From Haloechinothrix sp033042135 (GTDB lineage: Bacteria > Actinomycetota > Actinomycetes > Mycobacteriales > Pseudonocardiaceae), in the NCBI RefSeq assembly GCF_033042135.1, contig NZ_WBXM01000011.1, positions 78,544 to 142,543 on the forward strand: a stretch of DNA of 64,000 nt, in the 5' to 3' direction. The notes below the pieces were generated by a model. It had not been told where the DNA came from. It saw only the letters and a list, made by a program, of their open reading frames with translations, and searched no databases. Shown one piece after another: positions 14,960-23,823 of this stretch. Each line of letters opens with the position of its first letter. Position 1 is the first letter of the stretch. The position numbers and the translations under genes were made by a program.

Positions 14960-15779
14960 CGGGGTCGGTGACGAAATCGATCAACTGCTCGACGGCGCCG
15001 ACCAGCGGGGGTTCGAGGTCGCGGAAGCTGGTCACCGCGGCCAGCACGCGTTGCCATCCCTCGTGCGGCTCGCCCCAACCGAGGGCGGCGCAGACACCCT
15101 CCTTCCACGGCACGGAACGCGGCACCTCCGGCCACGCGCGGATGCCGAGCGCGGCCGGTTTGACGGCCTGCCAGATGTCGACGTAGGGGTGCCCGGTGAC
15201 GAGCACGTTGCCGTCGTCGACCGCCTCGCTGACACGCGACTCCTTGCTCCCGGCCACGAGGTGGTCGACGAGCACACCGAGCCTGCGGCGTGGCCCGGTA
15301 CCGAATGCCGCGATGTGCTCCGCTAACCGGTCGATCCCAGCCAGTTCCTCCACGACCACACCTTCCACCCGCAGGTCGTGACCCCACACCCGCTCGACCA
15401 GCTCGGCGTCGTGCTTGCCCTCGACCCAGATACGGGAGGCCCGAGCGGTCCGGGCCCTGAGCCCGTCGACGCGCACCGAGCCGGATGCCGACTGCGCCTG
15501 CCCCGACTTCCCGGCCTCTCCCGCCTGCGCGGCACGCCGAACCGGCCGGAGGGTGACCGGTTTGCCGTCCACCAGGAACCCGGCAGGGGCCAGCGGGAAC
15601 ACGCGGTGCCGGCCGTGACGATCCTCCAGGGTCACCGAGCGGCGATCGGCGGCGACCACGGCACCGCAGAATGCGGTACCGGTCTCCTCGACGACCAGGC
15701 CGACCTCGGCGTCCACTTCGGGCACGTGGCGGGTACGTCGGCGGGAGACGACGTCCGGACCGTACGAATGTGCGCGCAC
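14952..15779 (-). CDS. DUF3097 family protein
   Basis: A 275-residue actinobacterial protein with two recognisable parts. The first is a beta-rich N terminus (VGLVVEETGTAFCGAVVAAD, then FLVDGKPVTLRPV). The second is a larger TOPRIM-like region (RIWVEGKHDAELVERVWG, VEELAGIDRL, RRLGVLVDHLVAGSKESRV, GHPYVDIWQAVKP). The TOPRIM-like acidic residues (E of VEGKHD and D of LVDHL) are present, which suggests metal-dependent nucleic-acid chemistry. This is inferred from the fold and not established. GTG 15779 is chosen because family members begin at the SYGPDV segment and a TACGGT -10 box lies about 8 nt upstream; ATG-like starts to 15824 are possible. Confidence 0.8.
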   Translation of the reverse strand: MRAHSYGPDVVSRRRTRHVPEVDAEVGLVVEETGTAFCGAVVAADRRSVTLEDRHGRHRVFPLAPAGFLVDGKPVTLRPVRRAAQAGEAGKSGQAQSASGSVRVDGLRARTARASRIWVEGKHDAELVERVWGHDLRVEGVVVEELAGIDRLAEHIAAFGTGPRRRLGVLVDHLVAGSKESRVSEAVDDGNVLVTGHPYVDIWQAVKPAALGIRAWPEVPRSVPWKEGVCAALGWGEPHEGWQRVLAAVTSFRDLEPPLVGAVEQLIDFVTDPDE

Positions 15780-15863
15780 GAGGCGGTACCGTACCGGCCA
15801 TCGCTCAGCATGGCACGGCGCCACGCCGCCGGTTCCCCGAGGCTGCGCTGATCCCGCGTCAGC

Positions 15864-16538
15864 TCAGTTCGCGGAGAGACGCAGCAGTCGTTCGGCAACG
15901 TGGACGAGATCGGTACCGCTCACATCGGGCGCAGTGAAGACGTCGCCGTAGCGACCTTCCAGTCGCTCACACCAACCGGCGAGACAACCTGCACGTTTGG
16001 CTCCATGGCAGTCCCAGGCGTGCACCGCGACCAGCGCCATGTTCTCCGGTGATGTTCCCAGTTCGTGGGCCGTCACACGGTAGATGGACGGAGCGGGTTT
16101 CCAGATACCGGCTTGTTCCGCGGTCACGACACGGTCCACGTGGCGCGCCAGTCCCGCCTGTTCCAGGAACCGTGCCGTGTTCTCCGCGCTGCCGACTGTC
16201 AAGCAGCCGACCCGCACCCCGGCTTCGGACAGTAGACGTAGCGCGGGCTCGGCATCGTCGTGTGCGGGTAGGTGACCGAACCCCTCCAGCACGTAATCGA
16301 TGTCATCCTCGCTGGCGGTGTGCTCGGTGTCGGTACGCAACGCCTGCCGCGCCACTGACTCGAACGTCTCGTAATCCCCGCTGAGGGTCAGCGCCATGGA
16401 ATCGCGTTGGAAACGCATGAACCACGGCTCCAACAGCTGCGCGGGTTGCCCGATCTTCTCCAGCCGTTCGCGCAACGGATCCAGGTTCAACAAGGTTTCG
16501 AGCACATCGAAGGCAACGGCGTGCGGACGACCGGACAC
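15864..16538 (-). CDS. Haloacid dehalogenase type II-like hydrolase
   Basis: A 224-residue HAD hydrolase. GTG 16538 follows AAGGAG closely. Motif I reads AVAFDVLETLL: the nucleophile Asp is followed by V-L-E-T, the pattern of L-2-haloacid dehalogenases (DxxxT). Motif II Thr is in CLTVGS, the motif III Lys in GIWKPAPSIY, and the motif IV region contains VAVHAWDCHGAKRAG. Members hydrolyse 2-haloacids, although many annotated type II proteins act on other substrates. The gene is divergent from a TetR gene, with a perfect dyad between them, so it is the likely TetR target. Confidence 0.85.
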   Translation of the reverse strand: MSGRPHAVAFDVLETLLNLDPLRERLEKIGQPAQLLEPWFMRFQRDSMALTLSGDYETFESVARQALRTDTEHTASEDDIDYVLEGFGHLPAHDDAEPALRLLSEAGVRVGCLTVGSAENTARFLEQAGLARHVDRVVTAEQAGIWKPAPSIYRVTAHELGTSPENMALVAVHAWDCHGAKRAGCLAGWCERLEGRYGDVFTAPDVSGTDLVHVAERLLRLSAN

Positions 16539-16572
16539 GGGACTCCTTTGACTGGCGATTCGGTTTCCTGAT

Positions 16573-16602
16573 GGTACTATACATACAGGTTTGTATAGTA
16601 CC
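16573..16602. promoter_or_regulatory. TetR-type operator in a divergent promoter
   Basis: GGTACTATACA and TGTATAGTACC are perfect 11-bp arms around an 8-nt spacer. They lie between the haloacid dehalogenase start (16538 minus) and the TetR start (16627 plus). The dyad contains TATAGT/TATACA boxes usable as -10 elements, so binding would block both genes. Confidence 0.8.
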
Positions 16603-16626
16603 AAGCTATGCGGGGAGACAGCCGCG

Positions 16627-17217
16627 ATGGCAGCAGCACGACGACGGACCGACGGTGAACGCTCGGCGGCGGATCGCATCCTCGCCACCGCTTCAGAGCT
16701 GTTCTACGAGCGCGGCATCCGAGCGACAGGGGTCAACACCATCGCCGAGCGAGCCGCGGTCACCAAAGTCACCCTCTACGCCCACTTCGGATCCAAGGAC
16801 GGGCTGGTGGCAGCGCACCTGCGTGCCCGCGACCAACGATGGTGGGCGGAGTTCGACGAGTACCTCGCCAGCTGTACGACCGCGGAGGAATGGCTGGAGA
16901 CGACGTTCGACGCCTACCAAGCCTGGGCGCTGGCTGGTGAGTTCCGTGGGTGCGGATTCGTCAACGCCGCAACCGAGCTCACCGCCGCCGACCATCCCGG
17001 CCACGCCATCATCGGTGGCCACAAGGCAGGTATCCGACGCTACCTCGAAGCCTTCGCCACCGAAGCCGGGTGCGCCCATCCGGCGGAGGTAGCAGAGGAA
17101 TGGTTCCTCCTGCTCGAAGGAGCCACGGTGACCGCGTCGCTACGGCACAGCACCGAACCCTTTCATCGCGCGCGCCACGCTGCCCTGCGACTGCTGCCAG
17201 CGACGAACCGGGCGTGA
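16627..17217 (+). CDS. TetR family transcriptional regulator
   Basis: 196 residues. The N-terminal helix-turn-helix (DRILATASELFYERGIRATG, VNTIAERAAVTKVTLYAHFG, SKDGLVAAHL) is canonical. The ligand-binding part carries FRGCGFVNAATEL, a hallmark of the group that regulates divergent dehalogenase or reductase genes. GGGGAG precedes ATG 16627; upstream TTG or ATG starts fall within the operator. It most likely represses itself and the haloacid dehalogenase gene through the dyad at 16573-16602. The stop is directly abutted by the end of the convergent MBL gene. Confidence 0.92.
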   Translation: MAAARRRTDGERSAADRILATASELFYERGIRATGVNTIAERAAVTKVTLYAHFGSKDGLVAAHLRARDQRWWAEFDEYLASCTTAEEWLETTFDAYQAWALAGEFRGCGFVNAATELTAADHPGHAIIGGHKAGIRRYLEAFATEAGCAHPAEVAEEWFLLLEGATVTASLRHSTEPFHRARHAALRLLPATNRA

Positions 17218-18138
17218 CTACGGGAGGGTTCGGGTCTCGCCGACCGCCAGCGCCCACAGGTTCTCCTGGTCGTATCCCGCCGCGGCCCACTCTTTCTGCA
17301 CCAGCGTGAGCGGTTCGTCGACGGGCTCCCTGGTCAGCACGAACGTGCCCCAGTGCATGCAGGCCATGATCCGCGCCCCGAGATCGGCGTACGCCTGTAC
17401 GGCCTCGGCTGGGTTCATGTGCATCGGCCGCATGAACCAGCGGGGTTCGTAGGCACCGATCGGCAGCATCGCGACGTCGATCCCCGGATAGCGCTCGCCG
17501 ACCTCGGCCAGCCTCGGCCCGTACCCGGAGTCCCCCGCGTGATATGTCCTTGTCCCGTCGGCAGCGGTGATCACCCAACCGCCCCACAGGGTGGCGCAGG
17601 TGTCGAACAGCCCTCGCCTGCTCCAGTGATGCGTCGGGGTGAAATCGAACCGCATCCCCCTGACCTCGGTGGACTCCCACCAGTCCAGCTCGGTCACGTT
17701 GCGGAAACCACGTAGCCGGAACCAGCGCCCGAGCCCGGCCCCCACGAGCACCGGGGTGTCCCTTGGCAACCGGCGCAGCGTCGAGCCGTCCAGGTGATCG
17801 TAGTGATCGTGGCTGATCAGCACCGCATCGATGTCCGGGAGGTCCTGCCAGGCCAGGCCCGGCGGGGTCAGCCGCGGCGGGGTTCCGGGGATCCGGTGCG
17901 ACCACACGGGGTCGATCAGCAGGTGCAATCCCCCGAGGCGGACCAGGTAGCTGGCATGTCCGATCCAGGTCCAACTCGCGGTTCCCGGTTCCCACGGCGG
18001 CAGTCCGGTGCGTAGTACCGGGATCCGGTCGGCGTGCGTGGTCGAGCCGCGGAATCCCCCTTCCCGCATCACCCTGACGAAGTCCCGTGGCCCCGGAAGC
18101 GGGGACGTCAGCCTGTCGCGATAGGTGTGCCGTCGCAT
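17218..18138 (-). CDS. MBL-fold metallo-hydrolase (NAPE-PLD/UlaG-like)
   Basis: 306 residues. The metallo-beta-lactamase motif HDHYDHLD is preceded by DIDAVLIS. Further metal ligands are in FTPTHHWS, TYHAGDSGYGP and CMHWGTF. The N-terminal sequence (FRVMR-type, then SWTWIGHASYLVRLGGLHLL) is that of the long N-acylphosphatidylethanolamine phospholipase-like branch rather than a beta-lactamase. A lipid-phosphodiesterase-type activity is plausible but unproven. It is cytoplasmic, with no signal peptide. It converges on the TetR gene with no intergenic space. Confidence 0.88.
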   Translation of the reverse strand: MRRHTYRDRLTSPLPGPRDFVRVMREGGFRGSTTHADRIPVLRTGLPPWEPGTASWTWIGHASYLVRLGGLHLLIDPVWSHRIPGTPPRLTPPGLAWQDLPDIDAVLISHDHYDHLDGSTLRRLPRDTPVLVGAGLGRWFRLRGFRNVTELDWWESTEVRGMRFDFTPTHHWSRRGLFDTCATLWGGWVITAADGTRTYHAGDSGYGPRLAEVGERYPGIDVAMLPIGAYEPRWFMRPMHMNPAEAVQAYADLGARIMACMHWGTFVLTREPVDEPLTLVQKEWAAAGYDQENLWALAVGETRTLP

Positions 18139-18219
18139 ACCGCCAGTGTGGCAGCAGGCCGACCCGCCGTGTGGTCGCCTGCGATCGTCGGTGCTGCTGC
18201 GTGTTCGCCCGCGCGTTTC

Positions 18220-19023
18220 TCAGAACAGCGGCCACGGCACCGCGCGGAAGTCCTCGACGGGTGCGGGGAACGTGCCACGCGACAGCAGTCCCGCCACCCG
18301 CTCGTCGAGGGCACGTCGCTCCCGCCCGGTCAAGTGGCTGCCGAGCTGCTCGCCGAGTCGGCCGTCGAGGTCGGCACGGAGCTTGCGGAGCCGCTCCACG
18401 ATGCCCGTCGGCAGCGGCTCGCCCGCCCACCCCCACAGCACGGTGCGCAGTTTCGGCTCGGCGTGCAGGCAGATGCCGTGATCGAGCCCGTACACCTGGT
18501 CATCGGAACCCCGTACCACGTGGCCGCCCTTGCGGTCGGCGTTGTTGAGCACCGCATCCAGCGCGGCTAGCTCGCGCACGTCCTCCCTGTCGCTGTGCGC
18601 CACCACAATCGGCTCGCCGCCACGATCCCTGGCGTGCAGTACGCGGCGCCACCCGTTCGGGACCTCATCGGGGTGGAACACGTCGACGAGGTCCTCCTCG
18701 GTGGCTTCCACCCACAGCTGCACCATGCCTTCGCCGAGCGGGCCGTCACGCAACGCCGTCGGTGGGATGGCGCCGAGCTCCGCCGCGTTCGCGATGAGGT
18801 AGCTGGCGATCTCGCGGTGGGCGAGCGTGCCGTGCGGGAAGTCCCACAGCGGTCGCTCACCGTGGACCGGCTTGTACACCGCGCTCGCCGAGATGCCATC
18901 GAGGGTGACCGTGCAGTACAGCGTGACGTTGGACGCGTCGAGCAGCCGTCCCTCGACAGCGAGCGTGCCATGCGTCACCAGGCCGAGCGCCTCGGGATCG
19001 CGCGGGTGCACCGGAGGCCTCAA
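18220..19023 (-). CDS. SCO1664 family protein (PI3/4-kinase-like fold)
   Basis: A 267-residue actinobacterial protein. Key segments are EGRLLDASNVTLYCTV, AVYKPVHGERPLWDFPHGTL, AALDAVLNNADRKGGHVV and YGLDHGICLH. The Lys in VYKPV, the NADRKGGH loop and the DHG motif match a lipid-kinase-like catalytic arrangement. Its real substrate is unknown. A TTG start at 19023 overlaps the DUF3090 stop as TTGA; GTG 19011 is the alternative. The DUF3090-SCO1664 pair is conserved across actinomycetes. Confidence 0.88.
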   Translation of the reverse strand: MRPPVHPRDPEALGLVTHGTLAVEGRLLDASNVTLYCTVTLDGISASAVYKPVHGERPLWDFPHGTLAHREIASYLIANAAELGAIPPTALRDGPLGEGMVQLWVEATEEDLVDVFHPDEVPNGWRRVLHARDRGGEPIVVAHSDREDVRELAALDAVLNNADRKGGHVVRGSDDQVYGLDHGICLHAEPKLRTVLWGWAGEPLPTGIVERLRKLRADLDGRLGEQLGSHLTGRERRALDERVAGLLSRGTFPAPVEDFRAVPWPLF

Positions 19024-19595
19024 CCCTCACCGAACGGGTTTTCCCGCCGGTATCCGTTCTGCCGGGGGCAGATGTGGCCTTCCGGGTCGAGCGGCTCGTT
19101 GCACAGCGGGCACGGCTTGCGTCCCGCGTTGATGACTCGCTCGGCGCGTTCGGCGAACGCCCTGGCGTGCGCCGGGCTGAGGAACACCCGTACCGCGTCG
19201 GGGCCCTCCTCGGTGTCGTCGAGCACAATGCTCTCGTCCACCTCGCCATCGGTGATGGCGAGCAACTCGATGACCACCGCGTTGCTCTCCGCGTCCCAGC
19301 CGAGCCCCATGGTGCCGACGCGGAACTCCTCCTCCACCGGGACGTCGAGCGGATCGGTGTCGGTGAGTTCCTCGGGTGCGGTAGCCGGGACCTCGGTGTC
19401 GAACCGGCTCGCCACCTCTTCGAGTAGCGACGTCAACCGCTCGCACAGCACGGACAGCTGCTGCTTCTCCAGCGTCACGCTGACCAGCCGCGACTCCGAG
19501 CTGGCTTGCAAGTAGAACGTACGGTCGCCAGGTTCGCCGACCGTCCCGGAAACGAAACGATCGGGGTGGCGGAAAACGTGAATCACACGAGCCAT
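19020..19595 (-). CDS. DUF3090 family protein
   Basis: 191 residues, starting ARVIHVFRHPDRFVSGTVGE at ATG 19595; upstream extensions to 19784 are low-complexity and antisense to the next gene's promoter. The fold ends in a zinc-ribbon-like tail, CPLCNEPLDPEGHICPRQNG, with CxxC and C-x-P elements. It is translationally coupled to the SCO1664 gene. The molecular function is not known. Confidence 0.9.
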   Translation of the reverse strand: MARVIHVFRHPDRFVSGTVGEPGDRTFYLQASSESRLVSVTLEKQQLSVLCERLTSLLEEVASRFDTEVPATAPEELTDTDPLDVPVEEEFRVGTMGLGWDAESNAVVIELLAITDGEVDESIVLDDTEEGPDAVRVFLSPAHARAFAERAERVINAGRKPCPLCNEPLDPEGHICPRQNGYRRENPFGEG

Positions 19596-19717
19596 GGCAC
19601 TGTCGACCTTAAGCCACGGGTTGGACGCGGGCATCCCCGGGCCGGTCGCGGGTTCGGTCGTATCGCGCTTTCGAACACGACCCTCGCCACCCGGCCCCGC
19701 ATTCGCGCCGGTGACCG

Positions 19718-19729
19718 TACCGTCGTGGT
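19718..19729 (+). promoter_or_regulatory. -10 box placed for a leaderless transcript
   Basis: TACCGT at 19718-19723 lies exactly -12 to -7 relative to ATG 19730, with no ribosome site between them. Confidence 0.45.
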
Positions 19730-20173
19730 ATGCACATGACCCCGGAACAGGCGCGGGAACGCTTCGCGGCGGCGGCGGTGGCACGGCTGGCCACGGCCAG
19801 CGCCACCGGGGTACCGCACCTGGTCCCGGTGACCTTCGCAGTACGCGGCGACGTGATCGCCAGTGCCGTCGACGACAAGCCCAAGAGTACGACCCGACTA
19901 CGGCGCTTGCGCAACATCGAGCGAAACCCCGCCGTGAGCCTGCTCGTGGATCACTACGACCATGACTGGTCCCGGCTGTGGTGGGTACGAGCCGACGGTG
20001 CCGCCCACATCCTGGCTCCCGGCAACGGCCCCGACCGCAGGGACGTGCTGCTGCGGGAGCTGCGAGCGAAGTACCCGCAGTACGAGAACCGGCCTCCCTC
20101 GGGACCGCTCGTGGTCATCGAGGTGACCCGCTGGTCGGGCTGGACGGCCTGGGCTTGCGCAGTGACGCGATAA
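19730..20173 (+). CDS. PPOX-class F420-dependent oxidoreductase, Rv0121-like
   Basis: 147 residues. The order of motifs is ARLATASATGVPHLVPVTFA, KPKSTTRLRRLRNIERNPAV, LLVDHYDHDWSRLWWVRADG and YPQYENRPPSGPLVVIEVTR. The last two identify the Rv0121c-type subfamily. These are F420-binding split barrels of uncertain substrate. The start is supported by the leaderless promoter, and the DUF3090 gene is divergent. Its last 59 nt overlap the end of the convergent mptB gene on the other strand. Confidence 0.88.
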   Translation: MHMTPEQARERFAAAAVARLATASATGVPHLVPVTFAVRGDVIASAVDDKPKSTTRLRRLRNIERNPAVSLLVDHYDHDWSRLWWVRADGAAHILAPGNGPDRRDVLLRELRAKYPQYENRPPSGPLVVIEVTRWSGWTAWACAVTR

Positions 20174-21716
20174 GGCCGAGCGGATCCGGCCGGAGGAAGC
20201 TCGCCGCGGCGTAGCCGCTGGCGGCCATCACACCGGCCATGAACCACCAGTTGTAGAGCGCGTGCTCGCCCGTCGGGTAGTAGGCCAGTACCAGGAACAC
20301 CGAGATCCCCACCACGACAGCCAGCTGCTTCCGCCGCCAGGCGAACGCGGCGAGGATCACGAAGCCCCACGTCAGATACCACGGCAGGGTGGGAGGGGCC
20401 AGGATCGGCACCGCGAGCAACGTCACCGCCATGTGGCGGACCGCGCGCACACCGCCGTGCCTGGCCAGCCACCACTGCCAGACCATGACGCAGGCCAGCA
20501 CGCCCCACGCGATCGCCCTGGCCACGGTGACGAACGGGGCACGCTCGACATCGACGAAGAACTGGACCACACCGTGGACCAGCTGGCCGATCCCGGTCGG
20601 GGGGTTCAGCCAGTTCGCGATCAGCGTCGGCGCCTGCAAGCCGGTGATCCACCCCAGGTTGATCGAACCCAGCGCCGCCCAGGTGCCCGCGATGAAAGTG
20701 ACGGTGAACAGCACCACCGACACGAACCCCGCCCGCAGGAGATTCACCAGCCGGTGCCGTGACGGCAGGCGGTTCGCCCAGATCCACACCAGGAACGGCA
20801 ACGCGACCGCTGCCGTTGGTTTGATCAGCATCCCGATGGTCACCAGCACGATCGACAGCGCATGCTGCCGCTCGAGCGCGGCGAGCACGCCGATGGTGAG
20901 CAGGCCCAGCATCAGCAGATCATTGTGTGGGCCGCCGACCAGGTGAATCACCGTCATCGGGCTGGCAACGGCGAGCCAGAGCGCCACAGGAGGATCGCCG
21001 CCGAGATGCCGCACCAACCTCGGCAGCGCCCACAGGATCCCGACGAGGCCCACCAGCAGCACCAGTCGCATCGCGACCACGCCCGCGATGACGTCATCGC
21101 CGGTGATGCTCACCACCGACCTGGACACCCAGAGGAAGCCGGGACCGTACGGCGCCGGTGTGGTTTGCCACATCCAGTGCACGTTGGCGACCACGTTCGG
21201 CAGTTCATCCAGGATCGCTGGCCCGGAGGCGTACGGGTCGTGCCCGTGCAGCAACTGCGCACCCTGCCCGAGGTAGGAGAAGACGTCGCGGGTGAACAGC
21301 GGCGGCGACACCAGCAACGGCGCCATCCAGCACCCCGCGGCGACCAGCACGGGCCGGGTACCGACCCTGCCGCGCAGCGCATACCTGCCGAGCCTGATCC
21401 ACGCCCACACCACGAGCGCGAAGCCGATGTAGAGCGTGGCGGTGGCCAGCACCTTGCCGTGCCCATATCGCAGCCAGGACAGCGGGCCCGAACCGATGAC
21501 CGGGTCCGAGATCAGCACCCCGCCCGCGCCGAGAGCGGAGACCATCAGCACCGTGCTCCCACCGGTGCCCAGCGCGATCGTGCGGTACGGGAAGCGGCCC
21601 GTCGCCTGCCGCGCCGCGCCCGGGGGCTCTCCGGCGTCCTCGTGGCACGCCTGCCCGCCCGGTTCCACCCCATCGGTAGGCCCCGGGCTTGCGGTGGGCG
21701 GCGTGCTGGTGGTCAT
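20115..21716 (-). CDS. mptB: Polyprenol-phosphate-mannose alpha-1,6-mannosyltransferase
   Basis: A 533-residue integral membrane GT-C transferase with about 12 TM helices. Family features include FTRDVFSYLGQGAQLLHGHD (the first-loop acidic residues), DPYASGPAIL, PAPYGPGFLWVSR, HLVGGPHNDLLMLGLLTIGV and the late LPWYLTWGF. MptB extends the alpha-1,6 mannan core of lipomannan/lipoarabinomannan outside the membrane using decaprenyl-phosphomannose. ATG 21716 begins a Pro/Gly-rich cytoplasmic tail before TM1; the open frame further upstream (to 23093) is antisense to mdh and rejected. Its presence supports a mycolata-related actinomycete. Confidence 0.9.
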   Translation of the reverse strand: MTTSTPPTASPGPTDGVEPGGQACHEDAGEPPGAARQATGRFPYRTIALGTGGSTVLMVSALGAGGVLISDPVIGSGPLSWLRYGHGKVLATATLYIGFALVVWAWIRLGRYALRGRVGTRPVLVAAGCWMAPLLVSPPLFTRDVFSYLGQGAQLLHGHDPYASGPAILDELPNVVANVHWMWQTTPAPYGPGFLWVSRSVVSITGDDVIAGVVAMRLVLLVGLVGILWALPRLVRHLGGDPPVALWLAVASPMTVIHLVGGPHNDLLMLGLLTIGVLAALERQHALSIVLVTIGMLIKPTAAVALPFLVWIWANRLPSRHRLVNLLRAGFVSVVLFTVTFIAGTWAALGSINLGWITGLQAPTLIANWLNPPTGIGQLVHGVVQFFVDVERAPFVTVARAIAWGVLACVMVWQWWLARHGGVRAVRHMAVTLLAVPILAPPTLPWYLTWGFVILAAFAWRRKQLAVVVGISVFLVLAYYPTGEHALYNWWFMAGVMAASGYAAASFLRPDPLGLIASLRKPRPSSPTSGSPR

Positions 21717-21992
21717 ATCGGCAGTTGAGGTTACACACCCTGCGAACCACCCGATCGTCGCGAGGCAGGCGACGTCGGGTGCCGCCGACCGACGGATCCA
21801 CCGGTTCATCCGTCGCTGGCACCGGCACGGGCATGGACGTTCCGGCGCGCCGGATAGCATCGTTTCGCGTGCCAGGAGGGTGGTTCGTCCGCCCGCCGGT
21901 GGAGCAGGCCGCGCGATACCGGGCTGGTGCGAGGAACGACCCCAACGTCGGACAACACAATCCGTCGTACAACCCGCAAGCAGGAGAACGCC

Positions 21993-22979
21993 ATGACCCA
22001 AGCACCCGTTCATGTGACCGTCACCGGCGCTGCCGGTCAGATCGGTTATGCGCTGCTCTTTCGGATCGCCTCCGGTCAGCTGCTCGGCGCCGACACCCCG
22101 GTACGCCTCCGGCTGCTCGAAATCCCGCAGGCGATCAGCGCCGCCGAAGGCACCGCGCTCGAGCTGGAGGACGGCGCGTTCCCCTTGCTGGATGGCGTGG
22201 ACATCTTCGACGACGCCAAGCGGGCCTTCGAGGGATGTAACGTCGCGCTGCTGGTCGGTGCCCGCCCCCGCACCAAGGGCATGGAACGCGGCGACTTGCT
22301 GGAGGCCAACGGGGGGATCTTCAAGCCACAGGGTGAGGCGATCAACGCTGGTGCCGCCGAGGACATCCGGGTTCTCGTGGTGGGCAACCCAGCCAACACC
22401 AATGCGCTGATCGCACAGGCCCACGCCCCCGACGTCCCCGCGGCGCGCTTCACCGCGATGACCCGGCTGGACCACAACCGGGCGATGGCCCAGCTGTCCC
22501 GCAAGCTCGACACCCCGGTGTCGGACATCAGCAAGCTCACCATCTGGGGCAACCACTCCGCGACCCAGTACCCCGACGTGTTCCACGCCGAGGCGGCAGG
22601 CAGGCCGGTGGCCGAGCTGGTCGACGAGAGCTGGCTCACCGAGGAGTTCATCCCCCGCGTGGCCAAGCGGGGCGCGGAGATCATCGAGGCGCGTGGCGCG
22701 TCGTCGGCGGCCTCGGCGGCCTCGGCCGCGATCGACCACATGCACACCTGGGTCAACGGCACCCCTGCCGGTGACTGGACCTCGATGGCCGTGCCTTCCG
22801 ACGGTTCCTACGGCATCCCGGAGGGCCTGATCTCGTCGTTCCCGGTCACCTGCTCCGACGGGCAATACGAAATCGTCCAGGGGCTCGAGATCAACGAGTT
22901 CTCGCGGGCCAGGATCGACGCCTCGGTGAACGAGTTGGCCGAGGAGCGCGAGGCCGTTCGCAAGCTCGGCCTGGTCTGA
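21993..22979 (+). CDS. mdh: Malate dehydrogenase
   Basis: 328 residues, usual length for the cytosolic-type bacterial enzyme. The NAD-binding start is VTVTGAAGQIGYALLFRIAS. The substrate loop reads GARPRTKGMERGDLL, followed by VGNPANTNALI, MTRLDHNRA (Asp-His system) and the catalytic IWGNHSATQYPD. It interconverts malate and oxaloacetate in the TCA cycle. GGAGA lies a few bases before ATG 21993. The 276-nt gap upstream, shared with mptB, holds no gene. Confidence 0.97.
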   Translation: MTQAPVHVTVTGAAGQIGYALLFRIASGQLLGADTPVRLRLLEIPQAISAAEGTALELEDGAFPLLDGVDIFDDAKRAFEGCNVALLVGARPRTKGMERGDLLEANGGIFKPQGEAINAGAAEDIRVLVVGNPANTNALIAQAHAPDVPAARFTAMTRLDHNRAMAQLSRKLDTPVSDISKLTIWGNHSATQYPDVFHAEAAGRPVAELVDESWLTEEFIPRVAKRGAEIIEARGASSAASAASAAIDHMHTWVNGTPAGDWTSMAVPSDGSYGIPEGLISSFPVTCSDGQYEIVQGLEINEFSRARIDASVNELAEEREAVRKLGLV

Positions 22980-22989
22980 CACCTCCCGG

Positions 22990-23040
22990 ACCGGCCGGGA
23001 GTAGGCCCAAGCCCGTGCCCTGCGCCTACTCCTGGCCGGT
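22990..23040. terminator. Strong bidirectional hairpin
   Basis: Arms of 16 bp (ACCGGCCGGGAGTAGG and CCTACTCCTGGCCGGT, one mismatch) flank a 19-nt loop between mdh (ends 22979) and the convergent phosphatase gene. The right arm covers the stop codon of the latter. Confidence 0.8.
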
Positions 23041-23727
23041 GTCCGTAGGGCCTGCCCCACCGCCGACGGTCGCGTCTGTGCCCCCGGTGCCACGGGTGGG
23101 CAGCACTGCGCCGAGGCCGTCGCCGCTGTCGTTCAACCGCAGCACGAACGGCCGCAGCTCGGTGTAGCGCACGATCGAGATCGACGCCGGGTCCACCACC
23201 AGCCGCTGAAAGAGGTCAAGGTGCTGGCCAAGCGCGTCGGCGAGGATGGACTTGATCACATCGCCGTGGCTGCACAGCAGCCAGACGGGCGGGGACCCGT
23301 CGGCCGTGGCGAACTTGCTGTCGTAGCCGCGCACCGCCTCGACGGCACGGTGCTGCACGTGGGAAAGCCGCTCGCCGGACGGGAACCGCACGGCGGACGG
23401 CCGCGACTGGATCGCCTGCCACAGCTCCTCCTGTTGCAGCGCGCCGAGCTCCCGACCGGTCCAGTCACCGTAGTCGACCTCACACAGCGCGTCGTCGACG
23501 ATCGGGGGGATCCCGCGCGCACGCGCCAGCGGTTCCACCGTCTGCTCGCACCGCAACAGCGGGGAATGCACCAGGCCTGCCAGCTCCACCCCGGCCAACC
23601 GCTCCACCAACGCCGCCGCCTGGTCGCGGCCGGTGGCATCCAATCCCACGTTCGGGGTGCGCCCGGCGAGCACCCCGGAGTTATTGGCTTCCGACCGCGC
23701 GTGCCGGAGTAGGATCACCGTTCCCAC
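23026..23727 (-). CDS. Histidine phosphatase (phosphoglycerate mutase family, MSMEG_4193-like)
   Basis: 233 residues. The phosphohistidine motif is LLRHARSEANN; the second Arg and acid lie in LCEVDYGDWTGREL and the second His in LLCSHGDVIKSIL. This layout is the MSMEG_4193-type subgroup, with a Gly-rich C-terminal tail. It is probably a broad small-molecule phosphatase. GTG 23727 is 1 nt from the start site predicted by TACGCT (23740-23735), so the mRNA is probably leaderless. It is divergent from the aldo/keto reductase gene. Confidence 0.9.
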   Translation of the reverse strand: MGTVILLRHARSEANNSGVLAGRTPNVGLDATGRDQAAALVERLAGVELAGLVHSPLLRCEQTVEPLARARGIPPIVDDALCEVDYGDWTGRELGALQQEELWQAIQSRPSAVRFPSGERLSHVQHRAVEAVRGYDSKFATADGSPPVWLLCSHGDVIKSILADALGQHLDLFQRLVVDPASISIVRYTELRPFVLRLNDSGDGLGAVLPTRGTGGTDATVGGGAGPTDTGQE

Positions 23728-23823
23728 GCTGGCCAGCGTACTGGTCCCGGAATCGGGGCACACGACACGGCATGCCAGCGCGTCGGCCTTCGGCCCTCGC
23801 TGATCATCGCTACGATCGCGCGC

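Noticed and set aside
21717..23093. Minus-strand frame continuous with mptB
   Set aside because: It is antisense to mdh, which is certain; the mptB start at 21716 fits the family and the extension has no recognisable protein features.
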